Shown here piece after piece: positions 6,541-9,943 of a stretch of 9,943 nucleotides of DNA. Under the pieces are notes generated by a model, which was not told the origin of the DNA, did no database searches, and worked only from the letters and a program-made list of their open reading frames with translations. The position numbers and the translations under genes were made by a program. The stretch comes from Thalassospiraceae bacterium. GTDB taxonomy: Bacteria; Pseudomonadota; Alphaproteobacteria; Rhodospirillales; Magnetovibrionaceae. Every line of letters begins with the position of its first letter. Positions within the stretch are counted from its first letter, which is position 1. The DNA lies in the NCBI GenBank assembly GCA_030637205.1, contig DAOVVL010000044.1, positions 1 to 9,943 of the forward strand. The letters are read 5' to 3'.

Positions 6541-6554
6541 GCCGGGCCATCCAT

Positions 6555-7268
6555 TTATTCTACGAGGGTGTCTAGGTCTTCGCCGATCAACGCACCATCC
6601 ACGCCCATAGCTTCATAACGGTTGGCGGTTTCCAGTGCGGCTGCTTCGTTCAAACCTTCGAAAAAAAGTTTCAGCCTGCGCTTGGTTCCCTGAGCCCAGA
6701 AATTCTTCATCATTTTTTCAGCCGCCTCGCCGGTTTGTTCCTGCCCATCCATATCCAGGCTGACGCCCATCATGTTGCAGTTGGCAAATACGGTGTAATC
6801 ATCCATGTCCGCACTTGGTTGGGCGATATAATTTTCAAAAAACGGAAACAGCAACACCATGCAATCTTCCAGCGTGTTCATCGCCATCTGCGGCGGGAAG
6901 TCATACAACTCGATAATGATGTTCGCGCGAACCTCACCCGGCAGCACCTTGATGGCATTGACCATCAAGGTCGCCCCCGCCTTGCCGACCAGTGCGTACG
7001 TGCTAATCGGTGCAATCAGGCGCAATCTGCGGCCATCTGCATATGCGCGGGTAAAATCCTTAAAGGCATCTTCCAGTACGGCTGAATTGCTCTGGGCGAC
7101 CTTCAGCGGATCGCCCTGAAAGATAACCAGGTCTTTGCCGGATTTCACGGACCCGTCGGCAGAAGCCAAGGATGGCACCACCCGATAGGTGTTGATGGCT
7201 TCCTTGCCGAAAAGGCGTACCGGCTTGAATTGGGCGCCGATACCGTTTGGGGTCATCTGAGCATTCAT
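6555..7268 (-). CDS. Unknown protein, possibly a degenerate EAL-like domain
   Basis: A 237-residue soluble protein with no signal peptide. The order of strands and helices recalls the second half of EAL (c-di-GMP phosphodiesterase) domains: RLRLIAPISTYAL (about 81-93) as the 'lrlsvNvS' strand, ANIIIELYDFP (about 115-125) as the 'lvlEiTE' strand, VSLDM (about 169-173), KLFFEGLNEAAALETA (about 200-215) as the 'iAEGVE' strand, and MGVDGALIGEDL (about 221-232) as the 'lGvd..qGy' end. The EAL and DDFG catalytic motifs are absent, so any enzymatic role is doubtful. This is inference from pattern, not a search. It is first of a two-gene unit with the acidic protein, 66 bp after the CoA-transferase. 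There is no clear ribosome site at ATG 7268; ATG at 7256 is an alternative. Confidence 0.7.
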   Translation of the reverse strand: MNAQMTPNGIGAQFKPVRLFGKEAINTYRVVPSLASADGSVKSGKDLVIFQGDPLKVAQSNSAVLEDAFKDFTRAYADGRRLRLIAPISTYALVGKAGATLMVNAIKVLPGEVRANIIIELYDFPPQMAMNTLEDCMVLLFPFFENYIAQPSADMDDYTVFANCNMMGVSLDMDGQEQTGEAAEKMMKNFWAQGTKRRLKLFFEGLNEAAALETANRYEAMGVDGALIGEDLDTLVE

Positions 7269-7334
7269 GGATGTAACTAAACATAAGTTCGAAGGAAAAG
7301 AAAAGGTACTGGACCATAATGAGCAAAAATAAAT

Positions 7335-8621
7335 TCAGCCAATGGCACCCAATTTGCGCAACTGGGCCAATTTCTCAGGCAAAATCCCCAGCACTTGGGT
7401 CAATACTTCGTCGGTATGCTGGCCCAAGGCTGGTGGTGTGCGGCGATAGCTGACCCCGCCGGCGCCCATCTTGATGGGGTTGGCGGTCAGACGCACCGGG
7501 CTTCCCCCCTCATGTGTTGGGGGCATATCTATGGCCATGTCGCGGTGGCGCACCTGGGGGTCATCAAAGACCTGGGCCAGATCGTTGACCGGCCCTGCGG
7601 GAACCCCGGCCAGTTCCAGTTGGGATATCCACTGGGCACTGGTTTGTTCCAGGGTCTTTTTCTCAATCATCTGGGCCAATTGGTCACGATTTTCAATTCG
7701 CGCATCGTTGGTTGCAAAGCGCGCATCCTCTGCCAACCCATCCAGTCCGGCACTTTCACAAAAGCGGGAAAACTGCGCATCGTTGCCGACCGCCAAAATG
7801 AAATGGCCATCGCGCGTAGGAAACACCTGATAGGGCACAATATTGGGATGCGCATTGCCAAGGCGGGTCGGCACTTCGCCCGAAATCAGGTAGTTGGAGC
7901 CTTCGTTGACCAGCCAGCCGATCTGGCTATCGAGCAACGCCATATCGATCCATTGGCCCTGGCCGGTTTGATCGACATGGCGCAACGCCGCCAAGATGGC
8001 TGTGGATGCATACATACCGCACATCACATCTGCGATGCCGACGCCGGTTTTCATGGGCTGAGCATCACTTTCCCCGCTTAGGCTCATCAGGCCGCCCATG
8101 CCCTGCGCCAGAAAGTCATAACCGGGGCGGTCCCGGTAAGGCCCGCTTTGACCAAACCCGGTGATCGAACAATAAACCAGTTTGGGGCAGCTTTCCTTGA
8201 GGCTGGCGTAATCGAGCCCATATTTCTCCAAGCCCCCGACCTTGAAGTTTTCAACCAAGACGTCAGCATGGGTTGCCAACTGGCGGATCAGCGCCGCGCC
8301 GTCTTCTTTTTGCAGATCAATGGCCAGCGATCGTTTGTTGCGGTTGGCCGCCAGGAAATAGGCGCTTTGCTGGGTCGGTTGGCCGTTGGCGTCGGTGCTG
8401 TAATGCGGACCCCAACGCCGGGTATCGTCGCCGCTGATGGGGCGCTCAACCTTTAAAACATCGGCGCCCAAATCGCCTAATAACTGTGTCGTAAAGGGAC
8501 CGGCCAGAATTCGTGACAGATCCAGCACACGAATCCCGTCCAGCGCGCCGGGGCAAGCGCCCGCGGCCGGCTCAGAGCCGTGCGAATTTTCAGGTTTCGA
8601 ATCCAGATTACGATCAGCCAT
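7335..8621 (-). CDS. CaiB/BaiF-family (class III) CoA-transferase
   Basis: A 428-residue cytoplasmic CoA-transferase, which swaps CoA between an acyl-CoA and a free carboxylic acid through an aspartyl-CoA intermediate. Signatures: GIRVLDLSRILAGPFTTQLL (about 29-48) and GADVLKVERP (about 52-61), the nucleotide/CoA-binding start; ANRNKRSLAIDL (about 92-103); LVENFKVGGLEKYGLDY; and CSITGFGQSGPYRDRPGYDF with the expected catalytic Asp169, followed by MSLSGE and KTGVGIADVM. The C-terminal domain is complete and the length is normal. A hydrophilic N-terminal extension of about 27 residues precedes the fold. The substrate pair (oxalate/formate, carnitine, succinate/dicarboxylate types) cannot be assigned and no pathway gene adjoins it. 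It is transcribed divergently from the methyltransferase-like gene. ATG at 8621 has a modest AGAAG 7 nt upstream. Confidence 0.95.
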   Translation of the reverse strand: MADRNLDSKPENSHGSEPAAGACPGALDGIRVLDLSRILAGPFTTQLLGDLGADVLKVERPISGDDTRRWGPHYSTDANGQPTQQSAYFLAANRNKRSLAIDLQKEDGAALIRQLATHADVLVENFKVGGLEKYGLDYASLKESCPKLVYCSITGFGQSGPYRDRPGYDFLAQGMGGLMSLSGESDAQPMKTGVGIADVMCGMYASTAILAALRHVDQTGQGQWIDMALLDSQIGWLVNEGSNYLISGEVPTRLGNAHPNIVPYQVFPTRDGHFILAVGNDAQFSRFCESAGLDGLAEDARFATNDARIENRDQLAQMIEKKTLEQTSAQWISQLELAGVPAGPVNDLAQVFDDPQVRHRDMAIDMPPTHEGGSPVRLTANPIKMGAGGVSYRRTPPALGQHTDEVLTQVLGILPEKLAQLRKLGAIG

Positions 8622-8701
8622 GGCACATCTTCTGGAATTCAGCGCCGTTTGGCCACGTGTTTCTTGAGCGATTTTTGAAAAAGAACGGGTTTTTTAAAGG
8701 G

Positions 8702-8730
8702 TTGGCCCTGATGCGGGGGCGAGATATGTT
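8702..8730 (+). promoter_or_regulatory. Weak candidate promoter for the methyltransferase-like gene
   Basis: TTGGCC (8702-8707), a 17-bp spacer and TATGTT (8725-8730), in the 205-bp divergent region. Each box matches 4 of 6 consensus positions. The region also has two CACGTG sites (8654, 8773) and the palindrome ATGGCGCGCCAT (8756-8767). Confidence 0.25.
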
Positions 8731-8826
8731 AGAAGCATTACGCACGATCTGCCAAATGGCGCGCCATCTGATCACGTGTGTCCCAAGTAGGGCAAAGGGG
8801 AAGCCTGCCCTTGAGGTGAGAGAAAC

Positions 8827-9849
8827 TTGGACAGCAAAGCCGAATTAGGCGTCCCACCGGCGTCTGGAGCACTGCCTGCCAATAAACTTTCCTTTGTGGG
8901 AAAGTTTGCGCGGTTGTGCGCGCGCCGCCTCGACCCCTATTACGACATCCGACATCTTAAAATTGATGAGGCCGGCGACACCCACTGGCTGGAAAATATC
9001 GCCGAACCCGAAGCCCCTGAACCCGAACCCGCAGAAGTCGTGCCGCAAGGCCCCGACACGTCCGGGCTTGTTTGGTCGTCCCGGCGGCTCAACGTGGTCG
9101 AACAACTTTGGGGCGACGGTTATATCATGCCCGGCGGTGAGGAATTCGTAAAAGAACACCTGCCGATGCTGGCGTTGACCGAAAAAATGAGCCTGCTGTT
9201 GGTTGGTGCCAGCCTGTGCGGCATCGGACGCACACTGGTTGATGAAACGGGCGTATGGGTCACCGGTTATGAAGATAACGAAGAGCTGGCCGCACTGGGC
9301 AAGGAACGTGAAGTTCTGTACGCCATGCAGCGCCGCGCCCCGGTCAATAAAGCAAAATATGGCGAGACCGAATTCAAGAAAAAATCGTTCGATGCCGTGC
9401 TGTCACTGGAACGCATATACACGGTGGAAAATAAAAAAGAGCTGTTCGCCCAAATGGTCGACGGTATGCGCACCGATGGCGAACTGCTTTACACCGATTT
9501 TGTGCTGCCCGATACCAACCCGCCCAATGATGCGGTCAAGGCATGGATCGCGGCCCAACCCGTAACCCCGCACCTGTGGCCGGGCGAAGTTACGCAGGCG
9601 TATCTCGCATCGCTAAATGTTGATGCGCGCCCGCTTACCGATATTACACGTGCCTACAGAAACCGCGTGCTGGTGGGGTGGCTGAATTTCCTGTCCACCA
9701 TGAACAAGGAAAGGCTGCTCAAAATCGCCGACGACGTGATTGCGGAATGTGAACGCTGGGCGGTGTTGATGAACGCCATCGATAGCGGCGGCCTGAAGGT
9801 TTACCAGTATCACGCCTTCAAGCTGATGGATCGCAAGAAACCCCAATAA
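8827..9849 (+). CDS. Divergent class I SAM-dependent methyltransferase-like protein
   Basis: A 340-residue soluble protein. An N-terminal region of about 80 residues includes a Pro/Glu-rich linker (EPEAPEPEPAE, about 60-70). A methyltransferase-like core follows: EQLWGDGYIMPGGEEFV (about 92-108), which resembles the segment before motif I in phosphoethanolamine-type methyltransferases; LLLVGASLCGIGRTLV (about 123-138) at motif I; VTGYEDNEEL at motif II; KSFDAVLSLERIYTV (about 186-200) at motif IV; and MRTDGELLYTDFVLPD at motif V/VI. Motif I departs from the D-x-G-x-G pattern, so SAM binding and activity are uncertain. The substrate is unknown. The start is TTG at 8827, backed by GAGGTGAG about 10 nt upstream. 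It converges on tRNA-Gly 20 bp downstream. Confidence 0.8.
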   Translation: MDSKAELGVPPASGALPANKLSFVGKFARLCARRLDPYYDIRHLKIDEAGDTHWLENIAEPEAPEPEPAEVVPQGPDTSGLVWSSRRLNVVEQLWGDGYIMPGGEEFVKEHLPMLALTEKMSLLLVGASLCGIGRTLVDETGVWVTGYEDNEELAALGKEREVLYAMQRRAPVNKAKYGETEFKKKSFDAVLSLERIYTVENKKELFAQMVDGMRTDGELLYTDFVLPDTNPPNDAVKAWIAAQPVTPHLWPGEVTQAYLASLNVDARPLTDITRAYRNRVLVGWLNFLSTMNKERLLKIADDVIAECERWAVLMNAIDSGGLKVYQYHAFKLMDRKKPQ

Positions 9850-9869
9850 CATCGTGGTGAAGCGCCGTT

Positions 9870-9943
9870 TGGAGCGGGTGAAGGGAATCGAACCCTCGTC
9901 GTAAGCTTGGGAAGCTTCTGCTCTGCCATTGAGCTACACCCGC
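9870..9943 (-). tRNA. tRNA-Gly (anticodon CCC)
   Basis: A complete minus-strand cloverleaf: acceptor GCGGGTG pairs with CACCCGC, D arm GCTC/GAGC, anticodon loop TTCCCAA giving CCC, T arm GAGGG-TTCGATT-CCCTT, discriminator U, and an encoded CCA (9870-9872). The first anticodon-stem pair is a G-A mismatch. The 5' end is the last base of the window, so its promoter lies outside. Confidence 0.95.

Noticed and set aside
7269..7334. Promoter between the CoA-transferase and the EAL-like gene
   Set aside because: The only TATGTT-like box has a poor upstream partner and would start transcription only about 12 nt before the ATG.
7395..8081. Long plus-strand frame of 228 codons
   Set aside because: It is a shadow antisense to the well-conserved CoA-transferase.
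8654..8778. CACGTG boxes in the divergent region (8654, 8773) as regulator sites
   Set aside because: Further copies occur in the palindrome at 4080 and inside a gene at about 9647; this number is close to chance for a 6-mer in 10 kb.
1..9943. CRISPR arrays, insertion sequences, integrases or phage genes
   Set aside because: No spaced direct repeats, terminal inverted repeats with a transposase, or phage-type proteins are visible on either strand.

Overview
The window looks like a chromosomal segment of an alphaproteobacterium, probably Rhodospirillales-like. This is inferred from moderate GC, the style of the two-component proteins and CoA-transferase, and a tRNA-Gly(CCC) with an encoded CCA. 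No phage, transposon, integrase or CRISPR array is visible.

Layout. (1) Bases 1-515, minus: N-terminal part of an ABC exporter that runs off the left edge. (2) Bases 607-3419, minus: a two-gene operon of an NMT1/SsuA-type substrate-binding lipoprotein followed by a membrane histidine kinase (periplasmic sensor, HAMP, PAS, HisKA, HATPase). No ABC permease or ATPase of the matching import type is next to it. (3) Bases 3420-5700: a signalling patch. It holds a 63-codon minus-strand gene resembling a piece of a periplasmic sensor domain, with a UUCG-loop terminator; a receiver-only response regulator (plus) whose 5' region contains a perfect 22-bp palindrome; a NarL/LuxR-type response regulator (plus); and a minus-strand receiver remnant missing its N-terminal half. 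(4) Bases 5697-7268: a plus-strand protein of unknown function, converging on a minus-strand pair made of an acidic protein and a protein that may be a degenerate EAL-like domain. (5) Bases 7335-8621, minus: a class III (CaiB/BaiF) CoA-transferase. (6) Bases 8827-9849, plus: a divergent class I methyltransferase-like protein. (7) Bases 9870-9943, minus: tRNA-Gly(CCC).

Working model (inference): the lipoprotein binds a small ligand in the periplasm and informs the adjacent kinase, which phosphorylates the receiver-only protein and/or the NarL-type regulator across the divergent region. The sensor-like and receiver fragments suggest that this locus has gained and lost signalling modules. The right half is metabolic or unknown and has no evident tie to the signalling genes.
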